Positions 1 to 8,255 of a stretch of DNA of 64,000 nt are shown in pieces. Position numbers and translations under genes: made by a program. Location of the stretch: assembly GCF_005765165.1 (NCBI RefSeq), contig NZ_VCIW01000007.1:124001-188000 (forward strand), written 5' to 3'. The first letter of the stretch is position 1; each line of letters starts with the position of its first letter. A model generated the notes under the pieces. It searched no databases and was not told the DNA's origin. It saw only the letters and a program-made list of their open reading frames with translations. Source of the stretch: Paenibacillus antri. Its GTDB lineage: Bacteria; Bacillota; Bacilli; Paenibacillales; YIM-B00363.

Positions 1-333
1 CCGATGTCGTTAGTCGTGCTAGAAATCTGAGCCTTTAACCTGAGGAAAGCGAAGGGTTTGCGTTTGTATCGTAAGCCGAATCGCTTTTTTAATTTCGGGT
101 GAATGACCCCGGTGTTGTTCGGCCACACGTCCTCCGAATTTTCAGCGTTCCGAGTGTCAAGACGATGGACGAATTCGAAAGTTGGCTGCCGGCATGTTCG
201 GGGACGCCGCGAGGAGCCTTGCGCTTTGGGAGACGCAGGCGGGCAGCCTGGAGGAAGTCGTTAATAGGGTTCCAGTCGACCCGTCTTATGCACTCGCCAA
301 CCTTCTACAAGGTCATCGCGGATATGCCAGCAA
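1..333. other. leader region without a convincing gene
   Basis: No gene in this stretch can be supported. Open frames exist, but they lack a ribosome site and a recognisable family. One frame from about 182 to 349 reads as fairly protein-like (Ala/Leu/Glu rich, ending in a stop at 347-349) and could be the decayed tail of an older gene. It may also be chance in GC-rich DNA. Confidence 0.4.
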
Positions 334-349
334 TGTTCGTTTGTGTTAG
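334..349. promoter_or_regulatory. candidate DeoR operator, copy 1
   Basis: TGTTCGTTTGTGTTAG lies 26 bases before the chosen start of the DeoR-type gene. It differs by one base from the sequence at 1211-1226 before the isomerase gene. A 16-bp sequence shared by the regulator and its neighbour is what autoregulation plus target control would produce. That the DeoR protein binds here is an inference. Confidence 0.6.
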
Positions 350-375
350 AATGGGAAAAAAGACGAGGTGCCGCG

Positions 376-1158
376 ATGTTGCCATTACAAAGGAAACAAG
401 CGTTAATCGCCTACCTGGCCGATAGAGGCGCTGCCACATTGAAAGAGTTGAGCGACCGATTCGGCGTCTCCGAGATGACGGTTCGTCGCGATTTGAACGA
501 GCTGGAGCAAGAAAATCGGATCCGTCGTTCCCATGGCGGGGCCGTCTACCTGAAGCCGGAGCAGGAGATCGGCCAGGACGAACCGGAGATGACGGCCAAA
601 CAAGCCATCAACCGGGACGTCAAGGATCGGTTGGCCGCATATGCCGCGCAGAAGTTTGTGCGCAGCGGAGACACCGTCGTGCTGGAGAACGGTACGACGG
701 TATCGCGCATGGCCGAACGGCTGGGCCATCTGGAACAGTTGACGCTGCTTACGAACGGCATCGATACGCTGAGTCGGTTCCGCCCCTACGCAACCGACAA
801 GCGGGCAATCATTAGCTGCGGAGGCATGCTGAGGGACATATCCGGCACGTTCGTCGGTTCGGTGGCGGAAGAGTTCTTCTCCCGCTATCATGCGGACACG
901 CTATTTTTGTCAGCGCTCGGCTACACGCCAGAGACGGGGTTTACAGACCCGAATCTAATGGATACGCAAGTCAAAAAAAACATGATCCGCTCCGCGAATA
1001 AGGTCGTGATGCTGCTCGACTCCTCTAAAATCGGCAAGCGTTACTTCTCGCCGGTTGCGACCTTGGCGGACATCCATGTTTTCGTAACGGACAGCGGCTT
1101 ACAACAAGAAGATCGGGAACGCATTGAGGAGAGCGGCGTGGAGCTGCACATCGTATAG
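376..1158 (+). CDS. DeoR-family transcriptional regulator (sugar-phosphate responsive)
   Basis: This 260-residue protein has the usual DeoR length. An N-terminal winged helix (about residues 5-55, with the pattern LSDRFGVSEMTVRRDL) is followed by a DeoR C-terminal sensor domain (about 75-235) that in this family binds phosphorylated sugars. The frame is open from a GTG at 343, but the ATG at 376 follows a GAGGTG ribosome site at a good distance, and the helix-turn-helix is complete from there. It precedes a mannose-6-phosphate isomerase and a ROK kinase, so a hexose phosphate is the likely inducer. Near-identical 16-bp sequences precede this gene and the isomerase, suggesting autoregulation and control of the isomerase operon. 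The sugar specificity is inferred from context. Confidence 0.9.
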   Translation: MLPLQRKQALIAYLADRGAATLKELSDRFGVSEMTVRRDLNELEQENRIRRSHGGAVYLKPEQEIGQDEPEMTAKQAINRDVKDRLAAYAAQKFVRSGDTVVLENGTTVSRMAERLGHLEQLTLLTNGIDTLSRFRPYATDKRAIISCGGMLRDISGTFVGSVAEEFFSRYHADTLFLSALGYTPETGFTDPNLMDTQVKKNMIRSANKVVMLLDSSKIGKRYFSPVATLADIHVFVTDSGLQQEDRERIEESGVELHIV

Positions 1159-1210
1159 AGGCCGCGGCATCTGTTTCCGAATCATTGGTGGTATATATTG
1201 ACGATGGGTA

Positions 1211-1257
1211 TGTTCATTTGTGTTAGTTTATGTTATCTTGTGATAAACAAACACAAA
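1211..1257. promoter_or_regulatory. candidate DeoR operator array, copy 2
   Basis: The segment begins with TGTTCATTTGTGTTAG, one mismatch from 334-349. It continues as roughly 10-bp tandem units (TTTGTGTTAG, TTTATGTTAT, CTTGTGATAA) and closes with AACACAAA (1250-1257), the reverse complement of TTTGTGTT (1217-1224). It sits immediately before the isomerase ribosome site, so a bound repressor would block transcription of the operon. Confidence 0.6.
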
Positions 1258-1271
1258 GGAGTTGCACTGTT

Positions 1272-3023
1272 ATGTCATCTCGCTATGATAAAGAACCCAT
1301 TGTCGCCATTCGAGGACGGGAAGATGAGGCCTGGGAGGGGTACGAAGCGATCGGCCGCGAGCTCGCCGCCGCGGTCAAGCGTCTGGGGAAGAAAAAAACC
1401 GTGGTCGTTCTAGAATGTTACCCCGGCGTTCGGCAGGAGGAAATCATAGCGGGATGCCGGCAGTCGCTCGAATCGGTAACGATCGTTCAAGCCGAGGAAG
1501 CGGCGCTGGCTCCCGATGAAGTCGATCGCAAAGTCGAACGTTATCTCACGGATGACCGCGTCTTCGGTTATATGGCGCCGTTCCAGATCGAAGAGTTCTA
1601 TGATCCGGAGCGGATCGACGTATTGCGAAGCCGGATCGATGCGGCGGGGGACGGCATCGTGCTTGCGGTCGGTTTCGGCGCTTCGCTGATCGCTCGGGGA
1701 GACCTATTCCTCTATGCCGATCTGGCGCGCTGGGAGATTCAGCAACGCTATCGCTCCAAAGAACTCGGCAATTGGCGCGCGGGACGTCGCGAGGATGATA
1801 TCCTGCGCTTGTACAAGCGGGGATTCTTCTTCGAATGGCGCATGGCGGACCGGCTGAAGAAGAAGCGGCTCGGCGAAATCGACTACTATCTGGATACGAA
1901 CGTTAAGGATTCGCCCAAGATGGTCACCCGTCAGGCGCTGTTCGATGGAATGGCCCAAGCGGCTAGCCGGCCGTTCCGGTTGGTTCCTTATTTCGATCCC
2001 GGCGTATGGGGGGGCACGTGGCTGGAGGAGCGGATCGATCTGCCCAAGCGCGAACATCCGTATGCCTGGGGATTCGACGGCGTGCCGGAGGAGAACAGTT
2101 TATACTTTCAGTACGGCCCGGTTCGTCTGGAGCTGCCGGCGATCAATCTGGTGTTCTTCCGATCGATCCAGTTGCTCGGCGAGAAGGTATACGCGCGGTT
2201 CGGCGCGGAGTTCCCGATCCGGTTCGACTTCCTGGACACGATCGGCGGTCAGCCTCTAAGCCTGCAAGTCCATCCGACGACGGAGTATATCCGCGATCGC
2301 TTCGGCATGCACTATACGCAGGATGAGAGCTACTACATTCTGGATGCCGTTCCGGGGGCGCAAGTGTACCTTGGACTTCAGGAGAACGTCTCTCCCGAAG
2401 AGATGATGACGGATCTGCGCAAGGCGCAGGAAGGCGGATATTCGTTCCCGGCGGAAAAGTATATCAATACGTACCCGGCGGCCAAGCACGACCACTTTCT
2501 CATTCCCGCCGGAACGGTGCATTGTTCCGCGCCAGGCTGTATGGTGCTGGAGATCAGCGCCACGCCGTACATTTTCACCTTCAAACTATGGGACTGGGAT
2601 CGGTTGGGACTCGACGGCAAGCCCCGCCCCGTGCATCTGGAGCATGGCGAGCAGGTGATTCGCTGGGATCGGACGTCGCCATGGATCGAGGCGGAGTGCG
2701 CGAACCGCATCGAGCCGATCGGGGAAGGAGCGGGCTGGAAGGAAGAGCGGACGGGATTGCACGAGCTTGAGTTCATCGAGACGAGACGGCATTGGTTCTC
2801 CGAACCCGTCGTGCACACGCAGAACGGCAGCGTCCACATGCTCAATCTGATCGAAGGCGAAGAAGCGACCGTCGAAAGCCCGGACGGGGCGTTCGAGCCG
2901 TTCGTCGTCCGTTATGCCGAGACGTTCATCGTGCCGGCTTCCGTAACCTCTTACACGATTCGACCGAGCGGACCGAGCGAGGGCAAGACGGTAGGGACGA
3001 TCAAGGCTTATGTTAGGGCGTAG
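1272..3023 (+). CDS. long-form class I mannose-6-phosphate isomerase
   Basis: The product interconverts mannose-6-phosphate and fructose-6-phosphate in the cytoplasm. The protein is 583 residues, far longer than the roughly 300-400 of ordinary type I enzymes. The C-terminal part (from about residue 245) is the cupin isomerase, with QVHPTTEY and a DESYYILDA segment matching zinc-ligand regions, then IPAGTVH. The first 240 residues form an extra domain ending in YFDPGVWGG; it looks like a nucleoside-kinase-type fold but has no P-loop GxxxxGKS. The start at 1272 follows AAAGGAG; the frame opens upstream at 1230, which would fall inside the operator. The ROK kinase gene begins 12 bases downstream. 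Together they would convert mannose to fructose-6-phosphate. Confidence 0.88.
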   Translation: MSSRYDKEPIVAIRGREDEAWEGYEAIGRELAAAVKRLGKKKTVVVLECYPGVRQEEIIAGCRQSLESVTIVQAEEAALAPDEVDRKVERYLTDDRVFGYMAPFQIEEFYDPERIDVLRSRIDAAGDGIVLAVGFGASLIARGDLFLYADLARWEIQQRYRSKELGNWRAGRREDDILRLYKRGFFFEWRMADRLKKKRLGEIDYYLDTNVKDSPKMVTRQALFDGMAQAASRPFRLVPYFDPGVWGGTWLEERIDLPKREHPYAWGFDGVPEENSLYFQYGPVRLELPAINLVFFRSIQLLGEKVYARFGAEFPIRFDFLDTIGGQPLSLQVHPTTEYIRDRFGMHYTQDESYYILDAVPGAQVYLGLQENVSPEEMMTDLRKAQEGGYSFPAEKYINTYPAAKHDHFLIPAGTVHCSAPGCMVLEISATPYIFTFKLWDWDRLGLDGKPRPVHLEHGEQVIRWDRTSPWIEAECANRIEPIGEGAGWKEERTGLHELEFIETRRHWFSEPVVHTQNGSVHMLNLIEGEEATVESPDGAFEPFVVRYAETFIVPASVTSYTIRPSGPSEGKTVGTIKAYVRA

Positions 3024-3035
3024 GAGGCGAGACGC

Positions 3036-3971
3036 ATGACATCGTCTTTGATCGTGGCGTTCGATGTCGGAGGGACGGAAATTAAAGCCGCCGCTTTAGC
3101 GGACGGGAGAATCGCGGAAGGGACCGTCGGTCACTACGAAACTCGGGCCGGTCTGGCTGCCGGGCCGATGATCGCCCGCTTCGTAGACATCTTCGCGGAT
3201 ATTCTCGACAAGGCCGGGCCGGATGCCGCGGCGGACGGCTTGGGGGTCGCTTTCCCCGGACCGTTCGATTACGAGGAAGGCGTCAGCCGCATCCGCGGCT
3301 TGGGCAAGTTCGACTCGCTGTACGGCTTGCCCGTCGGTCGACTTCTCCAGGAAGCGCTGCGCGCGGACGAGCGAACGGGCGGGCGGCTTACGCCGCGCTT
3401 TCGCATCGCCTTCGAGAACGACGCGGCGTTGTTCGGCCTGGGCGAGACAGGACCCGGCGGCGCGGCGGAAGGCGCGGATCGCGCCGTCTGCTTGACGATC
3501 GGAACGGGGCTGGGCTCTTGCTTTCTGGAGCGCGGACGACTCGTGAAGCATCGCGACGACGTGCCTGCCGAGGGTTGGCTTTATACCGTACCTTACCAGG
3601 ATGGGATCGCGGATGACTATATCTCCCGCAGAGGCATCCTGCAGCTGGCCGCCGGGCTCGGTTCGAATGCGGAGCATCTGGACGTTCGGGAGCTGGCAAG
3701 TCTGGCGGACGCGGGCGACGAGGAGGCGCTGCTGTTGTTCGAGCGATTCGGGCGGCGGATGGCGGACGTTCTCCTCCCTTCGTTGCTCCGCTTCCGGCCC
3801 GATCGCATCGCGCTCGGCGGACAGATCTCCAAGAGCGCGCATCTATTCGTGCCCGCCTTCCGGGAGGCGGCGGCGACGGCCGGTTTGCATGCCGATATCC
3901 GGGTCAGTCGAGATACGTTGTCCAGTACGCTTCTTGGCGTGTACGGGCTTATAAATAAGACCGTCCAATAA
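3036..3971 (+). CDS. ROK-family sugar kinase or regulator-like protein
   Basis: The 311-residue protein starts with the ROK ATP-phosphate loop pattern DVGGTEIK (residues 9-16). It has FENDAALFG (Asn-Asp of the sugar site) and LTIGTGLGS (second phosphate loop). No DNA-binding domain precedes it, so a kinase is more likely than a NagC/XylR-type repressor. The usual zinc motif (CxCGxxGC) is missing: where it should be, the sequence reads AEGWLYTVPYQDG. This is a real departure from most hexokinases of the family, though some ROK groups lack it. AGGAGG precedes the ATG, and the gene is 12 bases after the isomerase. Mannose or another hexose as substrate is inferred from its neighbours. Confidence 0.85.
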   Translation: MTSSLIVAFDVGGTEIKAAALADGRIAEGTVGHYETRAGLAAGPMIARFVDIFADILDKAGPDAAADGLGVAFPGPFDYEEGVSRIRGLGKFDSLYGLPVGRLLQEALRADERTGGRLTPRFRIAFENDAALFGLGETGPGGAAEGADRAVCLTIGTGLGSCFLERGRLVKHRDDVPAEGWLYTVPYQDGIADDYISRRGILQLAAGLGSNAEHLDVRELASLADAGDEEALLLFERFGRRMADVLLPSLLRFRPDRIALGGQISKSAHLFVPAFREAAATAGLHADIRVSRDTLSSTLLGVYGLINKTVQ

Positions 3972-3994
3972 CGAAAAAAACCGATACGAATCGC

Positions 3995-4048
3995 AAAAAT
4001 ATAGTCTACCGATCCATTCTCCCTGACGCTATACTGTCGAAAGTATAG
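3995..4048 (+). promoter_or_regulatory. candidate activator-dependent promoter of the GH38 gene
   Basis: AAAAATAT (3995-4002) lies 27 bases before a -10-like TATACT (4030-4035), with no good -35 box. The same octamer occurs 30 bases before TATGAT at 8213 and 28 bases before TACCAT at 13661, each ahead of another gene of this module. The -10 box is also part of an inverted repeat CTATACT-N6-AGTATAG (4029-4048), which could be a separate operator. Binding by the 6608 response regulator is inferred. Confidence 0.5.
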
Positions 4049-4081
4049 AAGTGAACATCTCACATTAAGGGAGAAGAGTCC

Positions 4082-6529
4082 ATGCAAACCGGCAGAAAAA
4101 AGTGGAAAATTTATGTGATTCATCACTCTCACACCGATATCGGTTACACGGAAAGACAGGAAAAGATCGAGCAATACCACGTCGACTTCATCAGGCAAGC
4201 GGTGGACATCTGCGAAGCCTCGCATAAGGGAGAACGTCCGGAGTGGAAGGGCTTCAAGTGGACCTGCGAGACGTTCTGGGCCGTCGAGAAGTTTCTGGAG
4301 GAAGCGTCCGACGCAGAAAAGGAACGGTTCGTCGCCGCCCTGCACAGAGGCGATATCGAGCTGTCGGGCACGTACTTGAACATGACGGAGCTCATCCAAT
4401 ACGAGCTGCTTGCCGAGATGGTCGCGAGAGCCGGGAAATTCGCAGAGCCTTACGGACTTCGCGTCAGATCGGCGATGACCGCGGACATTAACGGCTACAG
4501 CTGGGGATACGCAGAGGCGTTGGCCGATGCCGGCATCGAGCACTTGCTGAGCTGCATCCATACCCATCACGGCATGTTCGCCATCGGCCGCAAGCAATTT
4601 CCGTTTTACTGGGAGGCGCCGAACGGCAAGCGTCTGCTCGTATGGAGCGGCGAACATTATATGATGGGCAACGACTTGGGGCTCAATCCGGACGGCACGT
4701 TGTCCTATACGATCCGGGACGAGACGCCGGTCTGGGGCATTGCCGAAGACCACTGGAAGCTCGCGGAGACGAGAGTCTCGCGTTATCTCGAGCAGCTGGA
4801 CAAGGAAGGCTATCCGTACGATTTCGTATTGGTCAACGTCATGGGGCTGCTGCGGGATAACGCGGCTCCGAACGGACGGATCGCGAGCTTCGTTCGCGAA
4901 TGGAACGCCAAGCACGGGGACCGCGTCGAGCTCGAGATGACCACGCTGAACCGTTATTTCGACCTCGTGAAGCAGCAAGACGCGGAGATCCCGGTGTACC
5001 GCGGCGACTGGCCCGATTGGTGGTCCGACGGCGTAGCCTCGACGGCGATGCATACGCAAATTTTCCGCAATGCGCAGCGCACGCTGTCCGTCGTCAAGCG
5101 GCTCGACCCGGAAGGCAAGAGCGTCCAAGCGAACGAGATGAAGGAAGCCGAGCAGCAATTAATCATGTACGCCGAGCACACCTGGGGGTATCATTCCTCG
5201 ATCTCCGAGCCGTGGCATCCGATGGTGCAGGAATTGGGGGTTCGCAAGGAGGCATACGCCGCCAATGCGAGCCGTCTGGCGTACCGCTCGCTGGATAAGG
5301 TGCTGCGTACCCAAGGTGATGCGCTGCTGCGGGCGAACCGGGCGTTCACGTACACGGTCGTCAATTCGTTCGACTACCCTGTGGAAGATCTCGCCTTCTT
5401 CTATCTGGAAGAGCAGTGGGAAGCGGATTACTTCCGGAATGGCTTAGAGGTCGTTGACGAACAAACCGGGGAGGTCGTCCCCCACCAACAGGAGAAGGTG
5501 AGCCGAGGCTACCAGATCGCCATTATGGCCAAGCTGGGCGCGCGGGAAGAGAAGCGGTACGCGATCCGCAGCGCAGCGGCTCGCGCAGCGGGACGCACCA
5601 CCAGCAGCACGCGCTTGATCGGCAACGACCGGATTCAAGACGTTCGGGATCTCCTCCCGCTGGCACAGGATCCGGATCGGATCATGATCACGGAAAACAG
5701 CATCGAGTCCGCCGACGTGCGCATCGCTTGGCAGCGCGGAGCGGGGATCGTCTCGTGGGTCAATAAACGGACAGGCAAGGAACTTATCGATTCCGAACAG
5801 GCCTGCGGCGCCTTCACGCCGGTCTACGAAGTGACCAAGGGCGAGCACGGCGATCAGACGACCGTCAGAAGAATCATGGGCAGAAACCGCAAAGGGATGA
5901 ACGTCCAGCGCGACTTCGGCCGACTCAGCGGCGTAAAAGCCATTACGAACGGCGCATTGTATGGTATCGTGGAGCTCACGTATCAAGTGGAAGGTATGAG
6001 TCACTACTCGCTCTTCCTGAAGGTGTACAAAGATCAGCCCCGGGTCGACGTATCCGTCCGCATGCACAAGACTAGCGTCTGGGAACCCGAGAACGTATAC
6101 GTATCCTTGCCTTTCCTCCGGGAGGACAACGGCGAGCTGTGGCTCGAGAAGGCAGGGGCGGCGATCCGGCCGGGAATCGATCAAATCCCGGGCACATTGA
6201 CCGACTTCTACTGCATTCAAGAAGGGCTGGCGTTGGTTGCGCCGACCGGCGGACTGGCTCTCGCCACGCCGGATACCCCGCTGATGCAGACCGGGCCGTT
6301 GGAATTCGGCGAGAGAAGAGTCCAGGGCCAGGCCCCGCAAGAAGAACGCAAATCGTTGTACGCCTGGGTGCTGACCAACTATTGGGAGACGAACTTCAAG
6401 GCGACGTTAGGCGGTTTCTACGAATTCCGCTACACCCTTCAATGGGGCGAGCGATTCTGTACGGCAGAGCAGGCCGTACGCGCGAACCACAGCGTCAACG
6501 CGGGGACGGTAGCATTCAGAAGCAAATAG
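4082..6529 (+). CDS. GH38-type alpha-mannosidase, cytoplasmic
   Basis: This 815-residue hydrolase has no signal peptide, so it should act on imported oligosaccharides. The GH38 metal and nucleophile residues are visible: HSHTDIGY gives zinc ligands His17 and Asp19, TADINGYSW gives the nucleophile Asp135, and AEHTWGYH gives the distal His366. The remaining 400 residues are the beta-sandwich region expected in the family. The start at 4082 follows AAGGGAGAAG. It lies 110 bases after the kinase gene, with its own putative promoter, and a hairpin terminator follows. Released mannose could feed the ROK kinase and the isomerase upstream. The exact linkage is not readable from sequence; GH38 enzymes retain alpha-configuration and include alpha-1,2/1,3/1,6 specificities. 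Confidence 0.88.
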   Translation: MQTGRKKWKIYVIHHSHTDIGYTERQEKIEQYHVDFIRQAVDICEASHKGERPEWKGFKWTCETFWAVEKFLEEASDAEKERFVAALHRGDIELSGTYLNMTELIQYELLAEMVARAGKFAEPYGLRVRSAMTADINGYSWGYAEALADAGIEHLLSCIHTHHGMFAIGRKQFPFYWEAPNGKRLLVWSGEHYMMGNDLGLNPDGTLSYTIRDETPVWGIAEDHWKLAETRVSRYLEQLDKEGYPYDFVLVNVMGLLRDNAAPNGRIASFVREWNAKHGDRVELEMTTLNRYFDLVKQQDAEIPVYRGDWPDWWSDGVASTAMHTQIFRNAQRTLSVVKRLDPEGKSVQANEMKEAEQQLIMYAEHTWGYHSSISEPWHPMVQELGVRKEAYAANASRLAYRSLDKVLRTQGDALLRANRAFTYTVVNSFDYPVEDLAFFYLEEQWEADYFRNGLEVVDEQTGEVVPHQQEKVSRGYQIAIMAKLGAREEKRYAIRSAAARAAGRTTSSTRLIGNDRIQDVRDLLPLAQDPDRIMITENSIESADVRIAWQRGAGIVSWVNKRTGKELIDSEQACGAFTPVYEVTKGEHGDQTTVRRIMGRNRKGMNVQRDFGRLSGVKAITNGALYGIVELTYQVEGMSHYSLFLKVYKDQPRVDVSVRMHKTSVWEPENVYVSLPFLREDNGELWLEKAGAAIRPGIDQIPGTLTDFYCIQEGLALVAPTGGLALATPDTPLMQTGPLEFGERRVQGQAPQEERKSLYAWVLTNYWETNFKATLGGFYEFRYTLQWGERFCTAEQAVRANHSVNAGTVAFRSK

Positions 6530-6544
6530 TCCGACAAGCATAAG

Positions 6545-6578
6545 AAGGGCGATATCTCTCTGCAGAGAAGCCCTTTTT
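6545..6578 (+). terminator. intrinsic terminator after the GH38 gene
   Basis: AAGGGC (6545-6550) pairs with GCCCTT (6570-6575), with an inner 12-bp palindrome TCTCTGCAGAGA (6557-6568), followed by a run of T. It separates the hydrolase from the response regulator. Confidence 0.75.
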
Positions 6579-6607
6579 GTGCTTGTGCGAGAGGAAGGAG
6601 CGATTCG

Positions 6608-8158
6608 ATGCAACGCATTCTGATCGTCGACGACGAGCGAATCGAACGGGAAGGCATTCGCAATCTGATCCGCAAGTTGGAGCTGGAGCTGGAACCTATC
6701 CTGGCCGAAAACGGAGAGGCTGCGCTCGAGATCGTGCGAAGCGAGCCGGTGGATATCGTCATCACGGATATTAAGATGCCGTTCATGGACGGTCTGGAAT
6801 TGTCGGAAAAAATCCGGGAGGAGAAACCGGACATCGAGCTTATTATTTACAGCGCCTTCAACGAATTCGAATACGCAAGGAGAGCGATGCGCACCAATGT
6901 CTCGAATTACTTGCTGAAGCCGATCCAGGTGCCTGAATTCCTGGCGGCGGTCCATCGGGCGATGGATGCTTGCCTGGAGAAGGAGGCCGACAAAGCTCGC
7001 GAGCGCGAGCTGCTCGAAGGCTACCGGCGAGGCATGGTCTACGAGAGGGAAAAGATGCTGCTGGACGCGATCAACGGGACCAAGCCGAACAAGCCCTCCG
7101 CGGTCTCTCTGCAAGAGGGCGACGCCCCGGAACGGGAATGGATCCATCTCTTGCTGGCGGAGTGTCCGCGTCCGTTCTTCGATATGCATAACGACGATTT
7201 CTACGCGATGCTCGGCGAACGCATCCCCCTCCCGTTCGACTATTTGAACGTGAACGAAAATCAGAGCCTCTTGTTCGTCCGCAGCTCCGTTCCGCTGCCG
7301 AAGGAGATGCTCCGATCGCTGGCCGAGACGATCGCCTCCGGCACCGCGGAACGGTACGAACAGCAAGTGAGACTGATCGTCGGCGCCGCGGCCGACGGAT
7401 GGGAAGGCGTGCATAACGCCTACTGCGGCATCGAGCGCTTGCTGGAATTTACGTTTTTTATGAATGACGACGCGATTTTGTTCGACGGCGAGCAGTTCGC
7501 CGGAGCGGCCGTCGACGAGGTCGAATTGCAGTCGATCGCGGACAAAATTTACCAATGCCTGGACTACGGTGACATGCGGGGCGCGAAGTACGGGGTCGAG
7601 CTGCTGTTCTCTTACTTGAAGACGAAAGGGCAATTCTCCTCGCTGTACACCAAATTTTTATGTTCGGAAATTATGAGCAAAGCGGTGGGCAAAGAACACA
7701 GGAACAACTTGAGCGTCATTAACGATTATTTGGACAAAATTACCCGATCGCCTTCCCTGCACGATTTGAAAGATTTGATGTTCGACATGTTCGATCTCTT
7801 CGAATCCGGCGCCGAATCGAAGGGGAAGGGCGAATCTACGAATAAAATCATCGAGGGAATCAAACAGATGGTCGAGGAACATTACGATCAGGATCTCTCC
7901 CTCGAAGGGATTGCGGAGCAGGTGTATTTAACGCCTAGCTATTTAAGCTACCTGTTCAAGAAGGAAACCGGGCAAAGTTTGATTCGGTACATTACCCAGG
8001 TCCGCATGGACAAAGCCGTGACGCTGCTCAGAGACACGAACATGAAGATCGTCGATATATGCAAAAGGTTGGGGTACCGAAATTCGAACTATTTTATCCA
8101 GTCCTTCCGTCAGCATTACGGCGTCACGCCGGCGAAATTCAGAGATAAAAATCCGTAA
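6608..8158 (+). CDS. response regulator with AraC-type DNA-binding domain (YesN-like)
   Basis: The 516-residue protein has a receiver domain (residues 1-125; acidic pair Asp8-Asp9, phosphoacceptor Asp54 in ITDIKMP). A long middle region follows, then a C-terminal AraC/XylS double helix-turn-helix (about 415-515, ending GVTPAKFRDK). This layout is typical of Firmicutes sugar systems in which a membrane kinase senses an extracellular sugar. The matching kinase is probably 11909-13615, on the far side of the importer genes. The ribosome site is GGAAGGAG. Shared AAAAATAT elements before the 4082, 8256 and 13719 genes are candidate targets. Confidence 0.92.
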   Translation: MQRILIVDDERIEREGIRNLIRKLELELEPILAENGEAALEIVRSEPVDIVITDIKMPFMDGLELSEKIREEKPDIELIIYSAFNEFEYARRAMRTNVSNYLLKPIQVPEFLAAVHRAMDACLEKEADKARERELLEGYRRGMVYEREKMLLDAINGTKPNKPSAVSLQEGDAPEREWIHLLLAECPRPFFDMHNDDFYAMLGERIPLPFDYLNVNENQSLLFVRSSVPLPKEMLRSLAETIASGTAERYEQQVRLIVGAAADGWEGVHNAYCGIERLLEFTFFMNDDAILFDGEQFAGAAVDEVELQSIADKIYQCLDYGDMRGAKYGVELLFSYLKTKGQFSSLYTKFLCSEIMSKAVGKEHRNNLSVINDYLDKITRSPSLHDLKDLMFDMFDLFESGAESKGKGESTNKIIEGIKQMVEEHYDQDLSLEGIAEQVYLTPSYLSYLFKKETGQSLIRYITQVRMDKAVTLLRDTNMKIVDICKRLGYRNSNYFIQSFRQHYGVTPAKFRDKNP

Positions 8159-8174
8159 AAAAACGATTCAAATC

Positions 8175-8218
8175 AAAAATATGTGAGATAGAAGGCGTTT
8201 CCATCGGACTGGTATGAT
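8175..8218 (+). promoter_or_regulatory. candidate activator-dependent promoter of the importer operon
   Basis: AAAAATAT (8175-8182) is followed 30 bases later by a -10-like TATGAT (8213-8218). The upstream sequence CGATTCAAATC resembles CGATACGAATC before the GH38 gene (around 3982). The pattern recurs before 13719. Regulator identity is an inference. Confidence 0.5.
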
Positions 8219-8255
8219 GAACACGTAAACAAGTTCAATCACTGGAGGTTGGGTC

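Noticed and set aside
182-349. Protein-like frame before the DeoR gene
   Set aside because: It has plausible composition but no start, no family and only about 55 codons; it is mentioned only as a possible relic.
99-425. Open frame of 108 codons at the left end
   Set aside because: It overlaps the DeoR gene out of frame, has no ribosome site and shows no family character.
3617-5158. Long minus-strand open frame (513 codons) opposite the kinase and GH38 genes
   Set aside because: It spans two well-supported plus-strand genes, its sequence is Arg/His/Val-rich without domain character, and such frames are common opposite high-GC genes.
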